This document shows positions 1 to 7,543 of a stretch of DNA of 64,000 nucleotides, piece after piece. Positions within the stretch are counted from its first letter, which is position 1. The number at the start of each line of letters is the position of its first letter. The notes below the pieces were generated by a model. The model had not been told where the DNA came from. It was given only the letters and a program-made list of their open reading frames with translations, and made no database searches. Source of the DNA: RPRB01 sp035501615 (GTDB lineage: Bacteria > Myxococcota > Myxococcia > Myxococcales > Myxococcaceae); NCBI GenBank assembly GCA_035501615.1, contig DATJVY010000117.1:1-64000 (forward strand), in the 5' to 3' direction. Position numbers and translations under genes: made by a program.

Positions 1-749
1 GGTTCGAGCGGGCGCTCCTCGGCGAGCTCCTGCTCGGCGTGCTGGCTGCCCTGCGGGAGGTGGATCCGGCAGAGTCTCGCTGGCGACCCCGGCTCGTCGA
101 GGTGGGGGCCAGCCGCGCCCAGGCCGAGCGCCGCCTCGGAGCCGGGCCCTCCGTCGTGGTCGAGCTCGAGCTGGGGGGCACCGTCCTGCTGGGCCGGACC
201 GTGCTCCATCTTCCCGAGCTGGCGCTGCGGCTCGTTGCCCTCTCCCTCCCGCCGCCGCGGGCGGTTCCCCGAGGGCGCCTCGGTCAGGCACGGCTCTCGT
301 TCTCTCCTCGCGTGCGCTGTGGGGCGGTCTGGCCAGGCGAGCTGGTGGCGCTCGCTCCGGGGGCGGCCGTCGTCCTCCGCGGCGCCCGCTGGGCGGACGG
401 GGCGGTGCAAGGGCCCCTCGCGCTCGTCCGGCAGGGGATCTCCCTCGGCGGTGAGCTCCTCCCCGGGGGGTTCCGACACGCCGGCGCCGAGCTGCGGCCG
501 GCTTCCCAGGAGGTCACGCACGTGGATCCGACCCTGTCCGAGCTGCCGGTCGATCTGGAGGTGGAGCTCGCGCGGGTGCCGCTCTCGCTGGCCGAGATCG
601 GCGCCCTCGAGCCCGGGACCGTGCTCCCGCTGCGGGTGACGGCCGGCGACCCCGTGTTCCTCCGCGCCGGGGACCGTCGCATCGCCCGGGCCGAGCTGGT
701 GGACGTCGAGGGCGAGGTCGCCGCCCGCATCCTGGAGCTCGTGCCGTGA
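1..749 (+). CDS. sctQ: Type III secretion C-ring protein SctQ (FliM/FliN-like), 5' partial
   Basis: The reading frame is open from base 3, so the gene begins upstream of the window and 248 residues are visible. The last 68 residues look like a SpoA (FliN/SctQ C-terminal) domain: a short beta-rich unit starting LPVDLEVELARVPL with the usual pattern of a GT turn followed by a GDPVFL strand. Family knowledge: SctQ builds the cytoplasmic sorting platform (C-ring) below the export gate. The stop overlaps the next start by four bases, and five core export genes follow. SctQ is preferred over flagellar FliM/FliN because the downstream genes look non-flagellar. The rest of the visible protein is too divergent to assign in detail. 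Confidence 0.72.
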   Translation, partial: FERALLGELLLGVLAALREVDPAESRWRPRLVEVGASRAQAERRLGAGPSVVVELELGGTVLLGRTVLHLPELALRLVALSLPPPRAVPRGRLGQARLSFSPRVRCGAVWPGELVALAPGAAVVLRGARWADGAVQGPLALVRQGISLGGELLPGGFRHAGAELRPASQEVTHVDPTLSELPVDLEVELARVPLSLAEIGALEPGTVLPLRVTAGDPVFLRAGDRRIARAELVDVEGEVAARILELVP

Positions 750-1057
750 GCCTCGCCCTCCGCGGCCGCCGGCCGGTCGAGCTGCTCGTGCCACTCGGGG
801 GCGCGCTCTTGGTCCTCCTCGTCCTCGGCCCCACGCTGCGGGGAGCGGCCGGTGCGCTCCTGGTGGCAGCGGCCGTCGTCGCGGTCGGGCTCCGCGTCGC
901 GCACCCGTCGCACGCCGAGGCAAGGCCAGTCCAGGTACTCGCGCGCCTGCAGCTCGGCCCGCGGCTGACCGTGGTCCTCCTCGAGACCGCCGGGCGCAGA
1001 TTTCTGGTGACCACCGGCGCAACCGTGACGCCGCTCCCGCTCGAGGACCCTCGGTGA
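746..1057 (+). CDS. FliO-like small membrane protein in the type III export operon
   Basis: A 103-residue protein with a GTG start that overlaps the sctQ stop. Residues about 10-50 form one or two hydrophobic segments. They are followed by a compact domain (about 60-98, core LQLGPRLTVVLLETAGRRFL) that matches the FliO pattern of a short beta-rich domain after a membrane anchor. Family knowledge: FliO assists assembly of the FliP (SctR) ring in flagella and is normally absent from non-flagellar injectisomes. Its place immediately before sctR matches the flagellar fliN-fliO-fliP order. The FliO assignment rests on topology, domain pattern and position, so it is moderate. Confidence 0.55.
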   Translation: MSLALRGRRPVELLVPLGGALLVLLVLGPTLRGAAGALLVAAAVVAVGLRVAHPSHAEARPVQVLARLQLGPRLTVVLLETAGRRFLVTTGATVTPLPLEDPR

Positions 1058-1740
1058 GCGGGCCGCCAGTGCTCCTCGGGGCGGCCATCCCCCTCCCGCC
1101 CCCGGGTCCGAGCCCGGTGGGACTCCTCCTGCTGCTCGCGGGGATGAGCGTCCTGCCCTTCCTCCTCGTCACGTTCACCAGCTTCACCAAGATCAGCGTC
1201 GTCCTCTCGCTCACCCGGTCGGCGCTCGGGACGCAGCAGGCGCCGCCCACCGTGGTCCTCACCGGGCTCGCCGCCGTGCTCTCGCTGGTGGTCATGGCTC
1301 CGGTGGCCGAGTCGATGCTCTCCCGGCTCCGGGTGGAGCGCCTGCCCGCCGAGCCCGGGCCCGAGATGCTCCAGGCGATGGCCCGCGCCGCCGAGCCGCT
1401 CCGGGCATTCCTCCGCGAGCATGGCAGCTCCGAACTCCGGGCCGAGCTCGCCTCGCTCTCGCGCGAGCTCCACGCCGGGGGAGCCGCTTCGGAGACCGAC
1501 CTGACCGTCGTCGCTCCGGCCTTCGTGCTCTCCCAGCTGAAGGAGGCGTTCCAGATCGGCTTCCTCGTCTTCCTGCCCTTCCTGGTGGTGGACATGGTGG
1601 TGGCCAACGTCCTTCTCGCCCTGGGCATGCAGTCGCTCTCGCCCTCCCAGGTCAGCCTTCCCTTCAAGGTTCTCCTCTTCGTGGCGGTGGATGGCTGGTC
1701 GCTCCTCGCCCGCAGCCTCGTGCAGGGGTACCGGGGGTGA
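1054..1740 (+). CDS. sctR: Type III secretion export gate protein SctR (FliP/YscR family)
   Basis: A 228-residue membrane protein with a GTG start overlapping the previous stop by four bases. The diagnostic SctR/FliP segment is near residues 30-60: an FTSFTKISVV motif, then SALGTQQAPP. A second conserved hydrophobic block near the C-terminus contains FLVVDMVVA. SctR forms the pentameric core of the export gate with SctS and SctT in the inner membrane. The wording around ALGTQQ and the short N-terminus without a long signal peptide resemble injectisome SctR more than FliP. It is translationally coupled to sctS. Confidence 0.9.
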   Translation: MSGPPVLLGAAIPLPPPGPSPVGLLLLLAGMSVLPFLLVTFTSFTKISVVLSLTRSALGTQQAPPTVVLTGLAAVLSLVVMAPVAESMLSRLRVERLPAEPGPEMLQAMARAAEPLRAFLREHGSSELRAELASLSRELHAGGAASETDLTVVAPAFVLSQLKEAFQIGFLVFLPFLVVDMVVANVLLALGMQSLSPSQVSLPFKVLLFVAVDGWSLLARSLVQGYRG

Positions 1741-2003
1741 GCACCGAGGCGCTCCTCTTGCTCGGCCGCGAGGCGCTGATCCTGATGGTGCTTGCCTCGA
1801 TGCCGCCGGTCCTCGCCGGACTGGTCGCGGGTGTGGGCATGGGCCTCATCCAGGCGGTCACCCAGGTCCAGGACCCCTCGCTGTCGGTGGTGCCGAGGCT
1901 CTGCGCGGCGCTGCTCGGTCTGGCGGTGGCCTTCCCCTGGATCGGCGGCCAGCTCCTCCGTTTCACCGCTGCCCTGCTCCAGGCGGCGGGCTCGGTGCGG
2001 TGA
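1737..2003 (+). CDS. sctS: Type III secretion export gate protein SctS (FliQ/YscS family)
   Basis: An 88-residue protein with two hydrophobic segments, the normal length and topology for SctS/FliQ. The conserved central motif GLIQAVTQVQDPSL is present, matching the Q-x-x-TQ-x-Q signature of the family. SctS subunits wrap around the SctR/SctT core to make the export channel. The GTG start overlaps the sctR stop (GTGA), and the stop shares a base with the ATG of sctT (TGATG), so the three subunits are probably made in coupled amounts. Confidence 0.9.
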   Translation: MSTEALLLLGREALILMVLASMPPVLAGLVAGVGMGLIQAVTQVQDPSLSVVPRLCAALLGLAVAFPWIGGQLLRFTAALLQAAGSVR

Positions 2004-2773
2004 TGGAGGCACTCGTCGCGCTGGTCGACGCCCTGCGGCCGGGGCTCCTCGCCTGGGCGCTGGCCGGGCTCCGCGTCTTGCCGGTGGTGCTCCTCTGCCC
2101 GCTCCTCGGGGGCATGCTGGCGCCCGCGCCGGTGAGGCTCTCGGTCGCGGCCTCGCTCGCCCTCGCCCTCGGGCCCCTGGCCGGCCCGGCGCCGCACGGT
2201 TCCATCGAGCTCGGGGCCCGGTGCTGCCGGGAGGCAGGGCTCGGGCTCCTCCTCGGGCTCGGCGCCGCGCTGCCGTTCGACGCCGCGCGCATCGGAGGCC
2301 GGCTGGTCGACCTCGTGCGCGGGACGTCGGCCGAGGCCGTGCTTCCCGTCGCCGGTCACCGGGAGTCGGCGACCGCCGACGTGCTGTACCAGCTCCTGAT
2401 CTCCCTCGCCCTCTCCGCCGGAGCGCTCCCGGTCCTCCTCCGCGCGCTGGGCCGGAGCTACCTCCTCCTGCCCCCGGGCAGCGCGCCGCTGGGAACCGGG
2501 GCGCTCGGGCTGGCACGGAGCGTCGGGATCTCGCTCGCCACCGGGGCGTCGATCGCTGCCCCGGTGATCGCCCTGAGCTGGGTGACCGACGCCGGGGTGG
2601 GTCTCCTCCTCCGCGCCGCGCCGGGCGTTCCACTCCCCGAGCTGGCCACGCCGGTCCGCATCCTCGGAGGGGCGAGCGTGCTCTGGCTCTGCCTCGGCCT
2701 CGTCGCGGATCGGCTGCTCGGTGCCATGCTCGCCCCCGAGGCCGGATGGCTGCCGGCGGTGCTCGGGCCATGA
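2003..2773 (+). CDS. sctT: Type III secretion export gate protein SctT (FliR/YscT family)
   Basis: A 256-residue multi-pass membrane protein. The frame is open further upstream, but the ATG at 2003 is chosen because it overlaps the sctS stop (TGATG) and gives the normal family length of about 255-265. The segment GGRLVDLVRGTSAE near residue 95 resembles the injectisome SctT loop, where an RG follows the LVD, rather than flagellar FliR. Family knowledge: SctT is the single-copy subunit at the bottom of the gate helix. The downstream sctU start overlaps its stop by four bases. Confidence 0.88.
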   Translation: MEALVALVDALRPGLLAWALAGLRVLPVVLLCPLLGGMLAPAPVRLSVAASLALALGPLAGPAPHGSIELGARCCREAGLGLLLGLGAALPFDAARIGGRLVDLVRGTSAEAVLPVAGHRESATADVLYQLLISLALSAGALPVLLRALGRSYLLLPPGSAPLGTGALGLARSVGISLATGASIAAPVIALSWVTDAGVGLLLRAAPGVPLPELATPVRILGGASVLWLCLGLVADRLLGAMLAPEAGWLPAVLGP

Positions 2774-3804
2774 GCGGTGACCGAACCGAGGAGCCCACAC
2801 CCCGGCGTCTCCGGAAGGCACGCGAGGACGGGCAGGTCCCGCGGAGTCGCCTGCTGTCGGGAAGTCTCGTGCTCGCTGCCGGAAGCGCCGGAGCCGCGGT
2901 GGGGCTCTCCGGGGCGGCGGCCGAGCTGCAGGCCTGGACCGCCGTCCTGCTGACGCGCTCCGTACCGGTTCCGGCGGCGCTGCAGCAGGCGCTGACCCTG
3001 CTGCTCCGGGCCTCGGTGCCCGCGCTCGCAGGGGCGGTGCTCGGTGCGGCGGCGGCGGGGCTCGCGACCGTCGGCTGGTCTCCCTCGAGTGCGGTGCTCC
3101 TGCCACGGTTCGAGCGACTCGATCCACTGGCCGGGCTCAGACGCCTCGTCAGCGCCCGCTCGGCGCTCGAGCTGGCCCGCAGCCTCGCGGTGTCGGCCGT
3201 GCTGCTCGCCGTCGTCTCGGCAGGCGCCTGGAACATGCTTCCGGAGGTCCTCCGGCTGCCGGCGCTCGACGGGGGCGGCCGGGCGCTGTGGCTCCTCCGA
3301 CCGGGAGCCCTGCACCTCTGGGTCCAGTGGCTCCTCGTGGCCGCGGGGCTCGGGGCGCTGGACCTCCTCCTCGCCCGTTGGAGACATCGACGAGGGCTGC
3401 GCATGAGCCGCGACGAGATCCGCCGGGAGCACCGGGAGCAGGAGGGAGACCCTCGTCACCGGGCGCACCGCCGCGCGGCGCACCGGCAGCTCCTGCTCGC
3501 GGGCCGCGCCCGCGGGATGAAGGCCGCGTCGGTGGCGGTCGTGAACCCGACGCACGTGGCGGTGGCCCTCCGGTGGGCGCCGGAGGAGTGCCAGGCGCCC
3601 TACCTCGTGGCGAAGGGGCGCGGGGCGGATGCACGGGCGCTGCGCCAGGAGGCAGTGGCCCTCGGTGTGCCCGTGGTGCGTGACGTCGCGCTGGCCCGGG
3701 GACTCGTGCAGTACGACCTCGGCGAGGAGGTGCCGGAGGAGCTGTACCGGGCGGCGGCCGTGGTTCTCCAGCACGTCCTCGATCGCGAGGAGGCCGAGGG
3801 GTGA
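2770..3804 (+). CDS. sctU: Type III secretion autoprotease and substrate switch SctU (FlhB/YscU family)
   Basis: 344 residues from the ATG at 2770, which overlaps the sctT stop (ATGA). The N-terminus reads SGDRTEEPTPRRLRKAREDG, the usual opening of FlhB/SctU. Several hydrophobic segments follow (about 30-225), then a charged cytoplasmic domain. The self-cleavage motif N259-P260-T261-H262 is intact. In this family, cleavage between Asn and Pro controls the switch from early to late substrates. All key residues are present, so the protein is probably functional. Confidence 0.92.
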   Translation: MSGDRTEEPTPRRLRKAREDGQVPRSRLLSGSLVLAAGSAGAAVGLSGAAAELQAWTAVLLTRSVPVPAALQQALTLLLRASVPALAGAVLGAAAAGLATVGWSPSSAVLLPRFERLDPLAGLRRLVSARSALELARSLAVSAVLLAVVSAGAWNMLPEVLRLPALDGGGRALWLLRPGALHLWVQWLLVAAGLGALDLLLARWRHRRGLRMSRDEIRREHREQEGDPRHRAHRRAAHRQLLLAGRARGMKAASVAVVNPTHVAVALRWAPEECQAPYLVAKGRGADARALRQEAVALGVPVVRDVALARGLVQYDLGEEVPEELYRAAAVVLQHVLDREEAEG

Positions 3805-5825
3805 CCGCCCGCCTCCGCTCCGCCCTCCGGGCCGTGCTCCGGCAGCGAGGCCTGGTGCTGCCCTGCCTCGTGGCGGCCATCCTGGGAGCGCTGGTGGTGC
3901 CGCTCCCCGGCTGGTTGCTCGACCTCGGGCTCGCGCTCAACCTGGTCGCCGCCGCCGCGCTGCTCCTGGCGGCGCTCCGCGCCGGCGGACCGCTCGAGCT
4001 CAGCGCCTTCCCCACCCTGCTCCTGGTCACGACCCTCTTCCGGCTCGCGCTGAACGTCTCCTCCACCCGGCTTGCCCTGGCAGAGGGCCACGCCGGGGCG
4101 GTCATCCAGGCCTTCGGCGAGTTCGTGGTGCGCGGCGACTACGTGGTGGGCGGGGTGGTGTTCGCCGTGGTGACCCTGGTGCAGTTCCTGGTGGTGGCCA
4201 AGGGCGCCGAGCGGGTGAGCGAGGTCGCCGCGCGCTTCACCCTGGACGCCATGCCGGGCAAGCAGATGGCCATCGATGCCGACCTCAGGGCGGGCCTCGT
4301 CGACCAGGCGGCGGCCCGGGAGCGGCGGAGGAGCCTCGAGCGCGAGTCGCAGATGTTCGGTGCCATGGACGGAGCGATGAAGTTCGTGAAGGGAGACGTG
4401 CTCGCCGGTCTGGTCATCGTCCTGGTCAACCTGGTGGGGGGCGTGCTGGTGGGCATGCTCCAGCGCGGGCTCGAGGGACGGGATGCGCTCGCGCGCTACG
4501 CGCTCATCGCGATCGGAGACGGCCTGGTGAGCCAGCTCCCGTCGCTGTGCATCGCCGTCGCCGCGGGGCTGGTGGTGACGCGCGTCAGCTCCGGAGAGGA
4601 AGGGAAGGGGCTGGGCGAGGACATCTGCCAGCAGCTCTTCGGGAGTCGCGGCACGCTCCGGCTGCTCGCCGCGGTGGCGGCGGCCCTCGCGCTCGTCCCG
4701 GGGATGCCTCGGCTCACCTTCCTCGCCCTCGGCACCGCGCTGCTCGGCGCTGCCCAGGTGTGGCCGCCGCCGCGGAACGTGCCCGGGCCCGGAGAGACCC
4801 CGCGCGGTCCCGTCCCGGAAGCCGAGCCTGCCGAGCCGGCGTCCGGCGTCTCGCCGCTGGCGCTCGAGCTGGCCCCAGGGTGGACCGAGGGTCCGGAGGG
4901 AGCGCGACCGTTCCAGCGCGCCCTCCGGGGGATGCGCGCCGCGCTCGAGGCCGAGCTGGGTGTCCGGCTGCCGGGCGTGCACGTCCGCGCCGGCGCTGCG
5001 CTCCCCGACGGCGCGTACCGTATCCTGGTGGACGAGGTGCCGGCGGCGAGCGGGCGGCTCCCCACCTCCGGGGTGCTGGTGCGCAGTCCACCGGCGGAGC
5101 TGGCGTTCCTCGCGGTTCCGGCCGAGCCGGTGGAGGAGCCCGCCAGCGGTCGCGCGCTGGCCCGGGTGCCGGAGCCCGCACGGGACCGCCTCGCGCTCGC
5201 CGGGCTCGAGCCGCTCTCTCCCGCAGAGGTGGTCGTCGAGCACCTGGCCAGCGTCGCTCGCCGGCACGCCCCGGCGCTGCTCGGGCTCCAGGACGTGCAG
5301 CTGTTGCTCGACGGCCTGGAGGCGCGGAGCCCGGCGCTGGTCCGCCCGGTGCTGGAGAAGGTGCCGCTGCCGGTGCTCGCCGACGTCCTGAGAAGGCTGC
5401 TGCACGAGGGGGTGAGCGTCCGCAACCTCCGCGGCGTGCTGGAGGCGCTCGCCGCTCCGGGGGTGGAGGGAGATGCCGCCGTCCTTGCGGAGCGGTGCCG
5501 GCAGGCCCTTGCGCGGTGGATCAGCCACCGGCACGCGCCCTCGGGCGCGCTCTTCGCCTGGCTGGTGGATCCGGCGCTGGAGGAGGCGCTCCGCACCCGT
5601 GCGGTGGAGGGGGCTCCCGCGCTCGAGCCCGAGCGGGTGCAGGTCCTGCTCGAGGCAGTGGGCGAGCTGGTCCAGGACGGACGCGCGGTGCTGCTGGCGT
5701 CCGGGGACGTGCGCCGGCCGCTCCGAGCGCTCTGCGAGGGCGCCTATCCGGAGGTGGCGGTGCTGGCCTACGGCGAGCTCGACCCGGCGCTGCGGGTCAA
5801 GCCGCTGGGACGGCTCTCCGCCTAG
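3801..5825 (+). CDS. sctV: Type III secretion major export protein SctV (FlhA/YscV family)
   Basis: 674 residues, GTG start overlapping the sctU stop. Hydrophobic segments fill the first ~320 residues. They contain the conserved FHIPEP-family cytoplasmic loop: AERVSEVAARFTLDAMPGKQ, then IDADLRAGLVDQ, and GAMDGAMKFVKGD. The AMKF wording is typical of injectisome SctV. FlhA usually has ASKF. The C-terminal half (about 350-674) is the cytoplasmic domain that forms the nonameric ring and docks chaperone-substrate complexes. The linker at about 330-350 is Pro-rich. The TAG stop lies inside CCTAGG, which also supplies the stop of the convergent HU/IHF gene. Confidence 0.92.
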   Translation: MTARLRSALRAVLRQRGLVLPCLVAAILGALVVPLPGWLLDLGLALNLVAAAALLLAALRAGGPLELSAFPTLLLVTTLFRLALNVSSTRLALAEGHAGAVIQAFGEFVVRGDYVVGGVVFAVVTLVQFLVVAKGAERVSEVAARFTLDAMPGKQMAIDADLRAGLVDQAAARERRRSLERESQMFGAMDGAMKFVKGDVLAGLVIVLVNLVGGVLVGMLQRGLEGRDALARYALIAIGDGLVSQLPSLCIAVAAGLVVTRVSSGEEGKGLGEDICQQLFGSRGTLRLLAAVAAALALVPGMPRLTFLALGTALLGAAQVWPPPRNVPGPGETPRGPVPEAEPAEPASGVSPLALELAPGWTEGPEGARPFQRALRGMRAALEAELGVRLPGVHVRAGAALPDGAYRILVDEVPAASGRLPTSGVLVRSPPAELAFLAVPAEPVEEPASGRALARVPEPARDRLALAGLEPLSPAEVVVEHLASVARRHAPALLGLQDVQLLLDGLEARSPALVRPVLEKVPLPVLADVLRRLLHEGVSVRNLRGVLEALAAPGVEGDAAVLAERCRQALARWISHRHAPSGALFAWLVDPALEEALRTRAVEGAPALEPERVQVLLEAVGELVQDGRAVLLASGDVRRPLRALCEGAYPEVAVLAYGELDPALRVKPLGRLSA

Positions 5826-6148
5826 GCCGCGTCGTCCTCGGTGGAGCCGTCGGCCCGGGCGGTCGTCGCGTTCGCCCGGTTGACCCGGTCACGCAGCTCC
5901 TTGCCGGTGCGGAAGAGCAGCCCCCGCTTCGGCTTCACCGGGATGACCTGGCCGGTCTTCGGATTGCGGCCCTGGTAGCCCTCGTAGTGCTTCACGTGGA
6001 AGGCCCCAAGCCCCCGGATCTCGATGTTTTCTCCGCGGCAGAGGGCGTCCTTCATCGCCTCGAAGATCGTCTCGATGGTCGCTTCGGCCTGCTTCTGCGT
6101 GATTCCACGCTTCGACACGAGGATGTTGATGAGGTCGCTCTTCAGCAT
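5822..6148 (-). CDS. ihfB: HU/IHF-family nucleoid protein (IHF beta-like)
   Basis: 108 residues from the ATG at 6148. An in-frame TTG at 6187 would add 13 residues that do not belong to the family. The whole HU/IHF fold is visible: N-terminal MLKSDLINILVSKRG, the central IEIRGLGAFHVK, and the DNA-binding arm GRNPKTGQVIPVKPKRGLLF containing the invariant Pro. The family bends DNA and supports transcription, replication and recombination. It is probably co-transcribed with the yihY and RNase E/G genes upstream. The short acidic C-terminal tail (STEDDAA) is extra. Choosing IHF beta over HU rests on the RG-GAF wording and is less certain than the fold. Confidence 0.85.
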   Translation of the reverse strand: MLKSDLINILVSKRGITQKQAEATIETIFEAMKDALCRGENIEIRGLGAFHVKHYEGYQGRNPKTGQVIPVKPKRGLLFRTGKELRDRVNRANATTARADGSTEDDAA

Positions 6149-6256
6149 CGCCGGGACGCTCCCTTGGCAGGTCGCCGAACCCGCCAATGGTTCTGGACAC
6201 TTGCAGAATCCCGCGCGCCATGCAAGGGGCGCTGTGCGACAAGCTGCGGCAATGCC

Positions 6257-7543
6257 TCAGGATTTTGCTGAGAGTGGCCGGGATTCCAGCTCGGCCAGGG
6301 CCACCCAGGTCCAGGACTGGAGCTTCTGGGCCGCCTCGACGTCGGCGGCGAGCAGCGCGGCGTCGATCTCGGCGAGGTCCTGGGTGGGCAGGGAGGGGTC
6401 GAGCCCCTTCGGGAGGCCGAGCCCGTGCCCGCCGAGCGCCGCGCTCACCTGCCCGAGGGTGAGCTGGGCCGGATCCCGCGCCGGGCTCCAGCCGGAGTGC
6501 CGCCCCTCGTGGACCAGGTCCGCGTCCCGCAGGGCCTCGAGGATGGGTTGGACCACGTCCTCGGGCAGCTCGATCTCCCGGGCGAGGGTGGCGCGGTCGG
6601 GCGCGCGCTGCTGCTCGACCCAGGCGCGGGTGAGATGCTGGACGATGCGCACCGCCGCCAGCTCCCGGCCGCGGGGATGGTTCACCAGCGCGGGCCAGAC
6701 CGACTGGAAGCGGGCGTTCTGAAGCGCATAGGCCAGGCGGGCCCCGGCGAGGACGATCCACCAGCTGAGGTAGAGCCAGAGCAGGAAGAGCGGGATGGCT
6801 CCGAGCGAGCCGTAGAGCACGCCGTAGCGGAAGGTCTGGGCGGCGAAGCTGGCGAAGCCGGCCCGGAGCACGGTCCAGAGCAGGCCCGCCACCGCCGCTC
6901 CGACCAGCGCGAAGAGCCAGCGCACCCGGCAGTTGGGGGTGACGACGTAGATGAGGGCCAGCGCCCCGATGGCGGTGAGCAGGGCGACGACCGAGAGGAT
7001 CTCCCCGCTGAAGGGGGCGCCCGCGTCCTGGAGGAACCGGCGCAGCGCGGTGTTGGCCGACACCGCGGTGGCCAGCAGCAGCGGCATGGCGATCATCGCC
7101 GCCAGCCAGACGAGGACCCGCACCGGCCAGGGACGGTTCTCACGGACGTTCCACACCTCGTTGAGGGCGTGGTCCAGCATCCGGATGAGGGGGACAGCCG
7201 AGACGACCAGCGCCACGAAGCCGACCGAGCCGGCCACCTTGGCGGAGGCGTCGGTGAGGATGCCGCGGAGCATGGTGAGCGCGCTCTCGGCGAGGCCGGG
7301 CGAGAGGAGCCTCAGCACGAGGTGCTCCATCCGGCGCTCGAAGGCCTCCTCGCCGATCTCGCGAAGCAGCACGAGGCCGATCACCGCCAGCGGCACCAGC
7401 GAGAAGATGCTGATGTAGGTGAGGGCGGCGGCACGGAGCCCGAGCTGCTCTCCGCGGTAACCGGAGAAGACGGCGCGGATGCGCCGCGCCGCCTCGCCCG
7501 ACCTCCGGGTGGTGAGGGCCGTCGCCGTCACCGTCCCTGCCAT
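6257..7543 (-). CDS. YihY/BrkB-family inner-membrane protein
   Basis: 428 residues. The N-terminal two thirds contain about six hydrophobic segments and the family wording: AAALTYISIFSLVPLAVIGL near residue 40, and SLGAIPLFLLWLYLSWWIVLAG near 255. The C-terminal third (about 300-428) is soluble and looks like a winged-helix-type region (LPEDVVQPILEALRDADLV). That is a common addition in delta-proteobacterial members. The family was once called ribonuclease BN, but that activity is not supported and its function is unknown. The ATG overlaps the stop of the RNase E/G gene (ATGA), so the two are coupled. Confidence 0.85.
   Translation of the reverse strand: MAGTVTATALTTRRSGEAARRIRAVFSGYRGEQLGLRAAALTYISIFSLVPLAVIGLVLLREIGEEAFERRMEHLVLRLLSPGLAESALTMLRGILTDASAKVAGSVGFVALVVSAVPLIRMLDHALNEVWNVRENRPWPVRVLVWLAAMIAMPLLLATAVSANTALRRFLQDAGAPFSGEILSVVALLTAIGALALIYVVTPNCRVRWLFALVGAAVAGLLWTVLRAGFASFAAQTFRYGVLYGSLGAIPLFLLWLYLSWWIVLAGARLAYALQNARFQSVWPALVNHPRGRELAAVRIVQHLTRAWVEQQRAPDRATLAREIELPEDVVQPILEALRDADLVHEGRHSGWSPARDPAQLTLGQVSAALGGHGLGLPKGLDPSLPTQDLAEIDAALLAADVEAAQKLQSWTWVALAELESRPLSAKS

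Noticed and set aside
3600..5534. A 644-codon minus-strand frame over sctU/sctV
   Set aside because: It is the complement of a conserved export gene, and its translation has no recognisable domain and shadow-like composition.
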